A stretch of 64,000 nt of DNA from Bacillota bacterium. GTDB lineage: Bacteria > Bacillota > Clostridia > Peptostreptococcales > Acidaminobacteraceae. Location: NCBI GenBank assembly GCA_025210655.1, contig JAOARG010000081.1, positions 1 to 64,000 on the forward strand. The letters run 5' to 3'. A program made the position numbers and the translations under genes. Positions 1 through 8,251 of the stretch are shown here, in pieces; the first letter of the stretch is position 1, and every line of letters starts with the position of its first letter. The notes under the pieces are model-generated. The model did no database searches, was not told the DNA's origin, and saw only the letters and a program-made list of their open reading frames with translations.

Positions 1-1
1 A

Positions 2-49
2 GAATATATAAATCAAGTGGATGTATTTGTAGATAATTTTAAGAAGTAA
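2..49 (+). CDS. C-terminal tail of an upstream gene (partial)
   Basis: The only open frame entering from the left edge encodes 15 residues ending in DNFKK and a TAA at 47-49. A strong rho-independent terminator follows 55 bases later, so this is probably the true end of a gene that starts outside the window. Nothing can be said about its function. Confidence 0.45.
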   Translation, partial: EYINQVDVFVDNFKK

Positions 50-103
50 ACAAACTAGATTTAATACAATAAATGATGACAATTATACATATTTCATAAG
101 TAA

Positions 104-141
104 GATCCCCGATATGAGTTTCCTCATATTGGGGATTTTTT
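104..141 (+). terminator. Rho-independent terminator
   Basis: The arms GATCCCCGATATGAG and CTCATATTGGGGAT form a long stem with a very short loop and are followed by six T. It closes the transcript of the gene entering from the left edge. Confidence 0.85.
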
Positions 142-161
142 AATAACTATTATATTTATAA

Positions 162-221
162 TTTCCTTCGGACGAGTTAAACAATCCGGCTACTCGGTAC
201 CCTCGAATCCTTTTAAGGAAG
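162..221 (+). other. Unassigned GC-richer structured stretch
   Basis: Inside an AT-rich gap without a convincing gene, about 60 bases are clearly richer in G+C. TTTCCTT at the left can pair with AAGGAA at the right, and GACGAGT can pair with ACTCGGT inside. It resembles no riboswitch or tRNA I can name. It could be a small RNA, a leader element for the secreted protein that starts at 384, or a remnant. Confidence 0.2.
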
Positions 222-383
222 GGTTTGATTTTGTTGCATGAAAGTAGTGTAAAAATAAGGTAAAGAGTATAAATGTGGGGGGAGTTATATCCTCAAAAGT
301 GGTATAATCGATTTATAAAATAGGCGGAGGTATAAAAAAATCCATTATTAGGTAAGATTGATTAAATTTTTAGGGAGGATAAT

Positions 384-1817
384 ATGAAAAGGTTAGTAAG
401 TTTAATTATTGTTATTGTTTTTGTTATAGGAAGTATACCGATTACTTTTGCCACATACATGGGGTATGATTGGTCTTGGTACAGAGATTTTACAGAAGAG
501 CTTGAGGTTAATACTGATGACCTTTATCCAAATGTGCCTTGGTTTGGTGAAGAATATAAGGAAAAAAGGCTTAAAATGTATATGGATGAATCTGAGAAAA
601 GAGGATACTTGACTCCAGCTGAAAAAACACTTTTATCTGACATTCTTGATAGTTACATAAATATGGTTGATGAGACAAATGAGTATTTGTATAGCATAGA
701 AGAATATTCTGAAAGGGAAAAGTTATATTTTAAGAAATATATTGATAAAGATCGTGATTATAGAATGTTCAAAGATGGTAAGCAAATATTTATTTGTTAT
801 ACATCTTCAACAATTGAATCTCTTATAGATTTAATGACATATGGGATTATTAATGAGAATGATAGAGTTTTGAATTTAAATGCTGTACCAACTAGAGCTG
901 ATGGAATTATTATGGCAGTTAAGATGTATGGAGGAGAAGATGAGGCTTTAAAAGGAAATATAGAATCTCCATATACTGAAGTTCCAGAGTATGCTATACC
1001 TTATGTGGCTTATGCAAATAAAGTAGGTCTATTAAATCCTGTAGTCAATGGTACTAAGTGGGATGATTCGAACCTTACCTATGATGAGATGAGAAGATTT
1101 TATACAAGGGTTCTTGAATATAAAGTTTCTGATGGGAAAGAAGTTGACAATGTAAAAACAGATAGTTATGCATATGCTTGCGTTCCTGATATGTCTAGTA
1201 GATTTGGTACAACATATGATTATTCTCGTGGTGGAGAAGTACTTCAAATGGGTGAACCGCTTAGAAATGGTGATTTGATTTCTATAGCTGATAAAATCAT
1301 TAATGAGAAGATTAAAGGTAGTAGGAAAAGACTCATCGATAAACATGTAGACAAAAAGATTGTTGGAAAAGATTTGAAAAAGTATATGGATATTAAAGAT
1401 TATTTTGTTATGTTTGACACGAATATGTTTAACCGAGGTGAGGATGTAAATGATTTTACAAAATTATTATATCAATATTCTAGGGATTATTCCCAATTCT
1501 CATTTGTTACATTCTCTTCGGATCATACAGCAATAGGTTACCGCATGGAGCCAGAAAATATGATTGCTTATTTTCAAATAAGTACTTTTAATAACTCTGA
1601 GGACGAAGCGGAGACGCTCATATATAATGTATTAGTCGATTTAGGATTATCGGACAGTAAGGCTGAAAAATATGCTTCATCAGTATTAAGTGTACCTTTT
1701 AAAAGAACTAAAGATGTAGTGACTGGTGAACATGAGGTTAAATTCAATAAACTTAGAATAGTGTCTAGTTATGTAGACTATAATAACCTTATTGTGGTAG
1801 AAATTTACAGAAAATGA
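384..1817 (+). CDS. Secreted protein with SLH-like region, otherwise unknown
   Basis: Predicted exported protein of 477 residues. The first 23 residues form a signal peptide (MKR, a hydrophobic stretch, then a TFA cleavage motif). Residues about 150-245 look like one and a half S-layer homology repeats: TRADGIIMAVKMYGG, then a segment with PYTEV, IPYVAYANKVGL, and LTYDEMRRFYTRVLEY. SLH domains bind secondary cell-wall polymers, so the protein may be wall-anchored (inference). The remaining N-terminal 120 and C-terminal 230 residues match nothing I recognise. A GGGAGG ribosome site lies 7 bases before the ATG. It is monocistronic, with its own terminator. Confidence 0.8.
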   Translation: MKRLVSLIIVIVFVIGSIPITFATYMGYDWSWYRDFTEELEVNTDDLYPNVPWFGEEYKEKRLKMYMDESEKRGYLTPAEKTLLSDILDSYINMVDETNEYLYSIEEYSEREKLYFKKYIDKDRDYRMFKDGKQIFICYTSSTIESLIDLMTYGIINENDRVLNLNAVPTRADGIIMAVKMYGGEDEALKGNIESPYTEVPEYAIPYVAYANKVGLLNPVVNGTKWDDSNLTYDEMRRFYTRVLEYKVSDGKEVDNVKTDSYAYACVPDMSSRFGTTYDYSRGGEVLQMGEPLRNGDLISIADKIINEKIKGSRKRLIDKHVDKKIVGKDLKKYMDIKDYFVMFDTNMFNRGEDVNDFTKLLYQYSRDYSQFSFVTFSSDHTAIGYRMEPENMIAYFQISTFNNSEDEAETLIYNVLVDLGLSDSKAEKYASSVLSVPFKRTKDVVTGEHEVKFNKLRIVSSYVDYNNLIVVEIYRK

Positions 1818-1827
1818 TACAATCAAG

Positions 1828-1856
1828 TGGAGGAGCAATTGCTACCTCCATTTTTT
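1828..1856 (+). terminator. Rho-independent terminator
   Basis: TGGAGGAGCA and TGCTACCTCCA form a near-perfect stem with a tiny AT loop followed by six T, ten bases after the stop of the SLH-like gene. Confidence 0.85.
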
Positions 1857-1890
1857 AATAAATATTATTAGAGTACTTATATATATTTAT

Positions 1891-3048
1891 TCAATGATTT
1901 ATTAGTAAGTGTATTTTTACAGCGATTGATAATTGTTCATTAAAACTACCTTGTAGGTGTTCCATATGGAGCACTTCTTTTATTTTTTTGATGCGGTAAC
2001 GAATTGTATTTTCGTGTTGATAAAGGTCTTTGGCAGTAGTTTTTATATTTTGGTCATTTGTGATGTAGACTATTGCTGTTTCATAAAGATCTGTGTGGTG
2101 TTTTAGATCATAGGCATTCAACTTATCAATAATTTCTTTACTGTAGTCACGGATATAGTCATTTTCTATAAAGGGCAATAGGATCTTATGGATACCGATA
2201 TCAGAGTAATAAATAAAATCAGACTTATTAGTGCCTGATGATTTAACTGCTTGGAAAGCTTCATTAAGGCCTCTAGAAAAATCATCTAGTGATCTATGAA
2301 GGTCGCTTATGCCAATTGTAAAATTATCAAAAGTTATAGCTAAATCACTTATAGTATTTTTTAAATCATTTAGTAAGTGATCGGAATTTTTATTGTCCTT
2401 ACTACATATGATCAATATACCATCCCTATATTTTATGACTTCCTTGTGTGGACTTGTCTGGACTTGAAATTTATACAAATCTATTAGTTTTGTAATATTT
2501 TTATCATTAAGATACTTATTCTCCTTGCAAAATCCAATAATAAAGTTGTCTTTAAAAGCGTGGTTGATTTCAAGGGCAAGGGTTCTTACGATGTTTTTGC
2601 TGATTTCACCTTTTAATAGAATATCTATTTTAGCCATGAGTAAGGAATCATCGTCTTTAAGTCGGATTTTCTCATTAACTTCAGCGATAATATCTTCATA
2701 ATAGATGTTTTCATCAAAAATAAATATTGGAAAGTGTTTGCTATTGGCTAAATCAATAATGTACTTTGGCAGTTCCTTAAAAAATATGTTTTTAATAGCT
2801 AAACCACTTACTTTTGAATCGATTAAATCTTCAATGGATTTTATCAGTAAAGGAAGATCATTTCTGGCTGGGGTGAAACTGGATAGGACAAAATCCCCTT
2901 GTCCAAACTCTCCCCTTATATCCTCAACGATCTCATGGTCTAAAATACCAATTTTATCAATAGAATTATTTAGCCCCCATTCTCCAGCTATTAGCTGGAA
3001 TGAGTTTAAATATCTAAGTTTTAAAGCTTCTGAAATTTTTATAGACAT
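1891..3048 (-). CDS. PucR/CdaR-family transcriptional regulator
   Basis: Regulator of 385 residues with the usual PucR plan. The N-terminal PucR-type sensing domain covers about residues 1-125, the middle is GGDEF-like but degenerate, and the C-terminal helix-turn-helix covers about 325-380 (YETAIVYITNDQNIKTTAKD, then HENTIRYRIKKIKEVL). Family members activate catabolic operons in response to a nitrogenous metabolite. It is transcribed divergently from the ornithine cyclodeaminase-family operon with 195 bases between the starts, so it most likely controls that operon (inference from position). The start is supported by a GGAGG site just upstream on the minus strand. Confidence 0.85.
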   Translation of the reverse strand: MSIKISEALKLRYLNSFQLIAGEWGLNNSIDKIGILDHEIVEDIRGEFGQGDFVLSSFTPARNDLPLLIKSIEDLIDSKVSGLAIKNIFFKELPKYIIDLANSKHFPIFIFDENIYYEDIIAEVNEKIRLKDDDSLLMAKIDILLKGEISKNIVRTLALEINHAFKDNFIIGFCKENKYLNDKNITKLIDLYKFQVQTSPHKEVIKYRDGILIICSKDNKNSDHLLNDLKNTISDLAITFDNFTIGISDLHRSLDDFSRGLNEAFQAVKSSGTNKSDFIYYSDIGIHKILLPFIENDYIRDYSKEIIDKLNAYDLKHHTDLYETAIVYITNDQNIKTTAKDLYQHENTIRYRIKKIKEVLHMEHLQGSFNEQLSIAVKIHLLINH

Positions 3049-3123
3049 AATTTGACCTCCAATTCATCAATCTTCTTATTTATATTTATACATCAATTAT
3101 AAATATTTTCAAGAACTTATTTA

Positions 3124-3160
3124 AAAAAACACAAAGATATGGATTTTCTTTGTGTTTTTT
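3124..3160. promoter_or_regulatory. Hairpin with T-run between divergent genes
   Basis: AAAAAACACAAAG and CTTTGTGTTTTTT are perfect inverted repeats of 13 bases around an 11-base loop. The shape is that of a terminator, but it lies between two divergently transcribed starts, where no transcript should need ending. It may be an attenuator in the leader of the downstream operon, an end point for a short antisense RNA, or a protein-binding palindrome. Confidence 0.5.
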
Positions 3161-3243
3161 AACAAAGTAAGTGTATTTATATACAAGTTTAGATGTATTA
3201 ATATTTAATTAATGAATAATCAGATAATTAATGGAGGGATAAT

Positions 3244-4296
3244 ATGTTTAAAGTAAGAGTGTTAAATCATGAGATTATAGAAGAAATTTTGGATATGAAA
3301 CAGGTTATTGGGGCAGTTGAGAAAGTATATACATCGAAGGCAGAGAAAAAGGCAGAGCTGTTTCCTATGGTATTTCATGAATTTGAGCGTGGTGTAGCGG
3401 ATATGGATATTAAGTCAGGCCATTTAGCTGATGCGGATATTTTTGGACTTAAATTAGTATCTTGGTATGGTGAGAATACTAAAAAGGATTTACCAATGTT
3501 AATCGGAACGACAATGGTATTTGATAGTATCACTGGAAAACCTATTGGTATTTTAAATGCAGGGCATGTAACTGGTATGAGGACAGGTGCAGCAGCTGCT
3601 ATAGGCGCAAAAGTACTTGCTAGAAAAGAGTCGGAAAATTTATTAATGGTAGGAACAGGACATATTTCAAGCTTTGCAATTGCAGCAACTTTGATTGCCA
3701 TGGACAATATTAAAAAAGTTAGAATTTATGATCCTATGAATATTGAAGAAGCTAAAAAATTACTAGCAAGTATTGGGGAAGAATTAGAGAAAGAATTTTT
3801 ATCAAAATACCAAGGGTCGTCAATGTATGATGAAATTAAGGCAAAATTTGATGTTGAATTTGAACTTGTTGAAGATATTGAAAAGGCAACGTCTCTGAGT
3901 GATATCATTTTAACTGCCACACCAGCTAGAGAGCCTATGATAATGAAGGATTGGGTTAAGCCGGGTACACATATCAGCTGCATTGGTGCTGATATGGATG
4001 GTAAGCAGGAGATCGATGAAAATATCTTTGCCATTAGCCGTGTATATGTTGATGATTTAGCTCAGGCCATCAGTGTTGGTGAAACAGAGATTCCTATTAA
4101 GTCAGGTGCCATTACGAGGGATGACATCATTGCTGAGATTGGTGATGTAATGATTGGAAAAGCAAGTGGAAGAACTTCTGATGATGAAATTACAGTCTAC
4201 GATACAACAGGTATTGCCTTACAAGATTTAATGACATCAAAACTTGTACTGGATATTGCAGAGGAAAAAGATATGGGTACAGTAGTAGACTTATAG
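3244..4296 (+). CDS. Ornithine cyclodeaminase / mu-crystallin family enzyme
   Basis: NAD(P)-dependent enzyme of 350 residues. The family includes ornithine cyclodeaminase (ornithine to proline plus ammonia) and archaeal-type alanine dehydrogenase. Visible family features are the substrate-side segment GHVTGMRTGAAAAIGAKVLA (about residues 108-128), the Rossmann turn GTGHISSFAIAA (about 138-149), and GADMDGKQEID (about 248-258), which is closer to the alanine-dehydrogenase-like subgroup than to the classical cyclodeaminase. It is the first gene of a three-gene operon with an aminotransferase and a threonine dehydratase. The exact substrate cannot be read from sequence. The ribosome site GGAGGG lies 7 bases upstream. 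Confidence 0.85.
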   Translation: MFKVRVLNHEIIEEILDMKQVIGAVEKVYTSKAEKKAELFPMVFHEFERGVADMDIKSGHLADADIFGLKLVSWYGENTKKDLPMLIGTTMVFDSITGKPIGILNAGHVTGMRTGAAAAIGAKVLARKESENLLMVGTGHISSFAIAATLIAMDNIKKVRIYDPMNIEEAKKLLASIGEELEKEFLSKYQGSSMYDEIKAKFDVEFELVEDIEKATSLSDIILTATPAREPMIMKDWVKPGTHISCIGADMDGKQEIDENIFAISRVYVDDLAQAISVGETEIPIKSGAITRDDIIAEIGDVMIGKASGRTSDDEITVYDTTGIALQDLMTSKLVLDIAEEKDMGTVVDL

Positions 4297-4318
4297 GATT
4301 TTATAGGAGGAGAAAGTA

Positions 4319-5443
4319 ATGAAAATAAAAGATTTTGGCGTTGAAATATGGATGAATTTATATGAGAACAATTGTGAGTATAATCTTGCGGAAACTTGCG
4401 TAGAATCCTTAACCTTAAATGAACTATTAGAAATATCAGGCAAAAAAGATGAGATTATAAAAGAGCTTTTGGATATGCAGCTGAGCTATGGGGATATAGA
4501 GGGATCAAATGCCCTAAGAAGTCATATTTCTAAGCTTTATACTACAATTGATGATATTGACCGTATCACCATTAGCCATGGAGCTATAGGTGGGAATGAC
4601 TTGGCAATTTTTACTTTAGTAGAACCGGGAGATCATGTAATCTCTGTACTTCCAACTTATCAGCAGCACTATTCAATACCAGAAGCCTATGGTGCCGATG
4701 TTGACATTCTTAAGCTTAAAGCTGAAAATAACTTTTTGCCGTCTTTAGAAGAACTTAAGTCTTTGGTAAGGGAGGATACTAAATTGATTTGTATAAACAA
4801 TCCTAATAATCCGACCGGCTCGTTAATGGATGAAGAATATCTTAAGGCAATTGTTGAAATTGCAAAATCATGTGATGCCTATATCCTTTGTGATGAGGTA
4901 TACCGTGGACTAAACCATGAGGGGGATTATTTTACAAGCTCAATTGTTGATCTATATGATAAGGGGGTTGCAACTTCAAGTATGTCCAAAACTTTTTCCT
5001 TAGCAGGTTTAAGATTAGGTTGGGTTGTAGGACCGAAAGATTTTATTGAGGCTGTAAATAGAAGAAGAGATTACAATACTATTAGCTGTGGTAGGATAGA
5101 TGATCGACTAGCAGTTGTAGCAATGGAAAACAAAGAAAAGATTCTAATTAGAAATCGAAATATTATCCATAAAAATATTGGCTTACTAGATCAGTGGGTA
5201 AATAGTGAGCCAAAGCTATCCTATGTCAAACCTAAAGCTGGTACGACTGCTTTTGTTAAGTATGATGTGGATATGCCATCAGAAGAATTTTGTAAGAAAC
5301 TACTTGAGGAAAAAGGAGTTATGCTAGTTCCTGGTACAGCTATGCATATGGAGGGTTATCTTAGAATTGGTTATGCATACAGTCCTAAAATATTCAAAAC
5401 TGGTTTAGAGAAGATATCGGAATTTTTAGCAGAATTAGATTAG
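4319..5443 (+). CDS. PLP-dependent aminotransferase, class I/II
   Basis: Fold-type I aminotransferase of 374 residues. The motifs are INNPNNPTGS (about 158-167), CDEVYRGL (about 192-199) and the PLP lysine in SMSKTFSLAGLRLGW (Lys about 224). The C-terminal arginine motif is LRIGYAY. The family transfers amino groups between an amino acid and a 2-oxo acid. It sits 22 bases after the ornithine cyclodeaminase-family gene and 15 bases before the threonine dehydratase start, so all three probably serve one amino-acid degradation route. The ribosome site AGGAGGAG precedes the ATG. Substrate specificity is unknown. Confidence 0.85.
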   Translation: MKIKDFGVEIWMNLYENNCEYNLAETCVESLTLNELLEISGKKDEIIKELLDMQLSYGDIEGSNALRSHISKLYTTIDDIDRITISHGAIGGNDLAIFTLVEPGDHVISVLPTYQQHYSIPEAYGADVDILKLKAENNFLPSLEELKSLVREDTKLICINNPNNPTGSLMDEEYLKAIVEIAKSCDAYILCDEVYRGLNHEGDYFTSSIVDLYDKGVATSSMSKTFSLAGLRLGWVVGPKDFIEAVNRRRDYNTISCGRIDDRLAVVAMENKEKILIRNRNIIHKNIGLLDQWVNSEPKLSYVKPKAGTTAFVKYDVDMPSEEFCKKLLEEKGVMLVPGTAMHMEGYLRIGYAYSPKIFKTGLEKISEFLAELD

Positions 5444-5458
5444 AAAGGGTGGATGAGT

Positions 5459-6427
5459 ATGTCCATTATATCTTTTAAGGCATTGCATGAAGAAACTAAG
5501 CTTGCCCATGAAAGAATTAAAGATTATATATTATGTACTCCTTTGGAAGAGTCATTAAGTCTAGGAAGAAAAGACCGTAAAGTATTCTTAAAGCTAGAAT
5601 GTGTTCAGACTACAAGGAGTTTTAAACTGAGGGGAGCCACAAATAAAATCCTTTCTCTAAATGACCAAGAGAAGGACAGGGGAGTCCTTGCTATATCTTC
5701 TGGAAATCATGGGGCAGCTGTAAGTTATATAGGTAAGAAATTAGGTATCAAAGATACTTTAATACTTGTGCCAGAAGTGACACCGAAAGAGAAAACTGAG
5801 AAAATAGAATACTATGGAAGTCAGCTAAAAATTATAGGCGCTGATTATGATGAAACCCATAAAATAGGAATGTCTTATGTGGAGGATAAGGGGATGACCT
5901 ATGTAGATGCCTATGATAAAGATCCCCTTGTATATGCAGGTCAGGGAACAATTGGTCTAGAAATTTTACAGCAAAATCCTGAGATTGATACAGTACTGGT
6001 TCCAGTAGGAGGCGGGGGACTTATTACAGGTATTAGTGCGGCGGTAAAAGGTATTAATCCTAATATCAAAGTTATAGGTGTTCAAACAGAGGCCTGTCCA
6101 GCTATGAAGGCTTCTATTGATGAAAATCACTTTTATGATAAATATCTAATTGATGATTCTATTTGCGAAGCTCTTGTAGGTGGGATTGGAGAATTAGCCT
6201 TTGAACTTCATAGGGAGGCAATTGACGATCTTGTAGTTGTTAGTGAAGATGCCATTAGAGAAGCTGTAGGCCATATGGTATATGAAGAAAAAATTATTGC
6301 AGAGCCATCAAGTTGTGTTGCAATTGCAGCCCTTAAGGAATCTGCTGATAGAATAAGAGGAAAAAACATTGCCATTGTAGTATCTGGAGGCAATATCAGT
6401 AGTGATTTGTTGAAAGAAATTTTATAA
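5459..6427 (+). CDS. Threonine dehydratase, catabolic type without ACT domain
   Basis: PLP enzyme converting threonine (or serine) to a 2-oxo acid plus ammonia. The PLP lysine lies in SFKLRGATNK, the substrate loop is SSGNHGAAVSYIGKKLG, the phosphate-binding glycine loop is GGGGLITGI, and the C-terminus has SGGNIS. At about 322 residues it lacks the C-terminal ACT regulatory domain of biosynthetic IlvA and matches the short TdcB type. An in-frame ATG exists at 5453, but the ribosome site AAAGGGTGG abuts it. The ATG at 5459 has normal spacing and is preferred. It is the last gene of the operon and is followed by a terminator. Confidence 0.85.
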   Translation: MSIISFKALHEETKLAHERIKDYILCTPLEESLSLGRKDRKVFLKLECVQTTRSFKLRGATNKILSLNDQEKDRGVLAISSGNHGAAVSYIGKKLGIKDTLILVPEVTPKEKTEKIEYYGSQLKIIGADYDETHKIGMSYVEDKGMTYVDAYDKDPLVYAGQGTIGLEILQQNPEIDTVLVPVGGGGLITGISAAVKGINPNIKVIGVQTEACPAMKASIDENHFYDKYLIDDSICEALVGGIGELAFELHREAIDDLVVVSEDAIREAVGHMVYEEKIIAEPSSCVAIAALKESADRIRGKNIAIVVSGGNISSDLLKEIL

Positions 6428-6430
6428 TTA

Positions 6431-6466
6431 AAAGCCTAGATGGAGATTTCATCTAGGCTTTTAATT
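6431..6466. terminator. Bidirectional terminator
   Basis: AAAGCCTAGATG and CATCTAGGCTTT are perfect 12-base arms around a 7-base loop, with A-run and T-run on the two sides. It serves both the threonine dehydratase operon and the convergent DHFR-like gene. Confidence 0.9.
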
Positions 6467-6467
6467 T

Positions 6468-6962
6468 TTAATCTACCTGATAGTACTGAGTTTTACCACC
6501 ATTCCATTCTTCTTCTTTTGTAAGAACTGTATTTAGTTTTGTCCAGTCATCAAAAACAATATCCCCCATTGATTCATCATATGTTAGACATATTATGAAT
6601 TCCTTTGCATAGGGTAAGAAAATTTCCCATGTAGCTTTTCCGCCTCCTACTATTAAAGTATTTTTAGAATCTTGATATTTTTCAACTAGTTTCATATAGT
6701 CGCTGGTGAAAGTTACATCGCAATTTGTTTCTGAGTATTTATCAGGACTTTGAGTAAGAACATAGAAATCATCATATTTTGGGATATAACTTGAACATAG
6801 GGGAAGGGTAGTTCTGCCCACTACCATATTATCTCCAGCGAAGATTTTATCAATTTCAGCGACTTTATCCTTTGACCATTGTGAAGCTCTTTCAAAATAA
6901 TCTCCTAGGTTTGAATGTCCAATAATATTGTTTTCATCTGTAACAAGAACAATTTTAATCAT
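6468..6962 (-). CDS. Divergent dihydrofolate reductase-family protein
   Basis: The protein has 164 residues when started at the ATG at 6962, which has GGAGGAAA at proper spacing. A longer in-frame start at 6995 has no ribosome site. DHFR-like features are the N-terminal strand IKIVLVTDENNIIG, MVVGRTTL in the position of the usual GR-T cofactor motif, and TLIVGGGKATWEIFLPYAKE, the typical GG-x-x-ly motif. The canonical LPW substrate loop after IIG is replaced by NLGDYFERASQW, so true folate reduction is uncertain. It stands alone between a convergent operon and a divergent SDR gene. Confidence 0.65.
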   Translation of the reverse strand: MIKIVLVTDENNIIGHSNLGDYFERASQWSKDKVAEIDKIFAGDNMVVGRTTLPLCSSYIPKYDDFYVLTQSPDKYSETNCDVTFTSDYMKLVEKYQDSKNTLIVGGGKATWEIFLPYAKEFIICLTYDESMGDIVFDDWTKLNTVLTKEEEWNGGKTQYYQVD

Positions 6963-7216
6963 AGTATTTCCTCCAGTTTTTATTTGATATATCAAGTATA
7001 AAATTATAAATTACTTATGAATATGGCTGAATTACTGGTGAATTTTGCCCAATTACTGTATAGATTTAATTACTATGTTTAGGCTGCTGATATAGATATT
7101 GAAGTTTTAAGATTTAAGGATAAAGACCTAGAGGTAAATAATTAAAAAGTATGGCGTAAATTGCTATAAAAATAGCACCCATTATCATATTTTTATCATT
7201 GATATAGTCGTATACT

Positions 7217-7227
7217 AAGTTTAACTT
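7217..7227. promoter_or_regulatory. Small palindrome upstream of SDR gene
   Basis: AAGTTTAACTT is an 11-base perfect palindrome about 30 bases before the SDR start. Such AT-rich palindromes resemble operators of MerR-type regulators that often control SDR genes, but no regulator gene is adjacent. This is a weak assignment. Confidence 0.25.
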
Positions 7228-7257
7228 AAAGATAAAAATATGAAGGGAGAAAATACT

Positions 7258-8079
7258 ATGAAAAAAACAATTGTAATTACAGGAGCTTCTTCAGGTATTG
7301 GTCGTGCGACTGCTGTATATTTTGCAAATAAAGGGTGGAATGTTGCAGCAACAATGAGAAATCCAGAGAAAGAAATGGAGCTTCAGACTATTGAAAATAT
7401 CAAAGTATACCAACTTGATGTAACAGATCAAAAGTCTATAGAGGGAGCATATAAGTCAATTACAGCAGATTATGAAAATATAGATGCATTACTTAATAAT
7501 GCGGGATATGCACTATATGGTCCATTTGAAATCAGTACTTCTGAGCAGATTAGAAGGGAATTTGATGTAAATGTATTTGGTCTTATGGATGTGACTAGAA
7601 CTTTCCTTCCTAAGTTTAGGGAGCAAAAGAGTGGAGTAATAATGAACATATCTTCAATGGGCGGTAAAATTACTTTTCCGCTTATATCTACTTATCACTC
7701 AACCAAATTTGCAGTTGAAGGTTTTTCAGAAGTACTAGCATATGAGTTAGAGGGATTAGGTGTTAGAGTAAAGCTAATCGAACCAGGTAACATCGCTACA
7801 GACTTTGGCGGAAGGTCAATGAAGTTTGCAACTTCTGAAGAAGTAACTGATTACAATCCATATGTTGAAAATATGATGGCTATGATGCAAGCAGCTGGAC
7901 CAGATATGTATAGTCAGCCTGAAATGGTAGCGGAGGTAATCTGGAATGCAGCAACTGATGGAACAGATCAAATTAGATATATTGCTGGGGATGATGCCAA
8001 GGAGTTAATCTCTATGAGAGAGAAAAATGGAGATGAGGCATTTGTAAAATTTGTTAAAGAGCAGTATGCTATAAAGTAA
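7258..8079 (+). CDS. Short-chain dehydrogenase/reductase
   Basis: Classical SDR oxidoreductase of about 273 residues. The cofactor motif is TGASSGIGRA at the N-terminus. NNAGYA follows at about residue 80, and the catalytic set is Ser in NISSMGG and YHSTK (Tyr and Lys). The profile suggests an NADP(H)-dependent carbonyl or alcohol oxidoreductase of the oxidoreductase/retinol-dehydrogenase-like group. The substrate is unknown. An upstream in-frame ATG at 7240 lies in front of the ribosome site AAGGGAG (7243-7249), so 7258 is the real start. It is monocistronic with a terminator downstream. Confidence 0.9.
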   Translation: MKKTIVITGASSGIGRATAVYFANKGWNVAATMRNPEKEMELQTIENIKVYQLDVTDQKSIEGAYKSITADYENIDALLNNAGYALYGPFEISTSEQIRREFDVNVFGLMDVTRTFLPKFREQKSGVIMNISSMGGKITFPLISTYHSTKFAVEGFSEVLAYELEGLGVRVKLIEPGNIATDFGGRSMKFATSEEVTDYNPYVENMMAMMQAAGPDMYSQPEMVAEVIWNAATDGTDQIRYIAGDDAKELISMREKNGDEAFVKFVKEQYAIK

Positions 8080-8121
8080 AGGTATGAGTATTTGAAGGGA
8101 ATTAAATAAAATAGAAATGAT

Positions 8122-8152
8122 AAAAAGTTGGTTTTATAATGACCAACTTTTT
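8122..8152 (+). terminator. Rho-independent terminator
   Basis: AAAAAGTTGG and CCAACTTTTTT form the stem, about 45 bases after the SDR stop. Confidence 0.85.
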
Positions 8153-8251
8153 TATTATTTCCTAGGAAGTTAGTCGGTTTTCGTGGTACACTTATACTAT
8201 GTTTACCATTAATTCGGAAATATTGAAATATGTGTGGAGGATAAGATAAGT

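Noticed and set aside
170..215. tRNA gene or tRNA remnant (GGTACCCTCGAATCC resembles a T-arm)
   Set aside because: No acceptor, D-arm or anticodon stem can be built around it.
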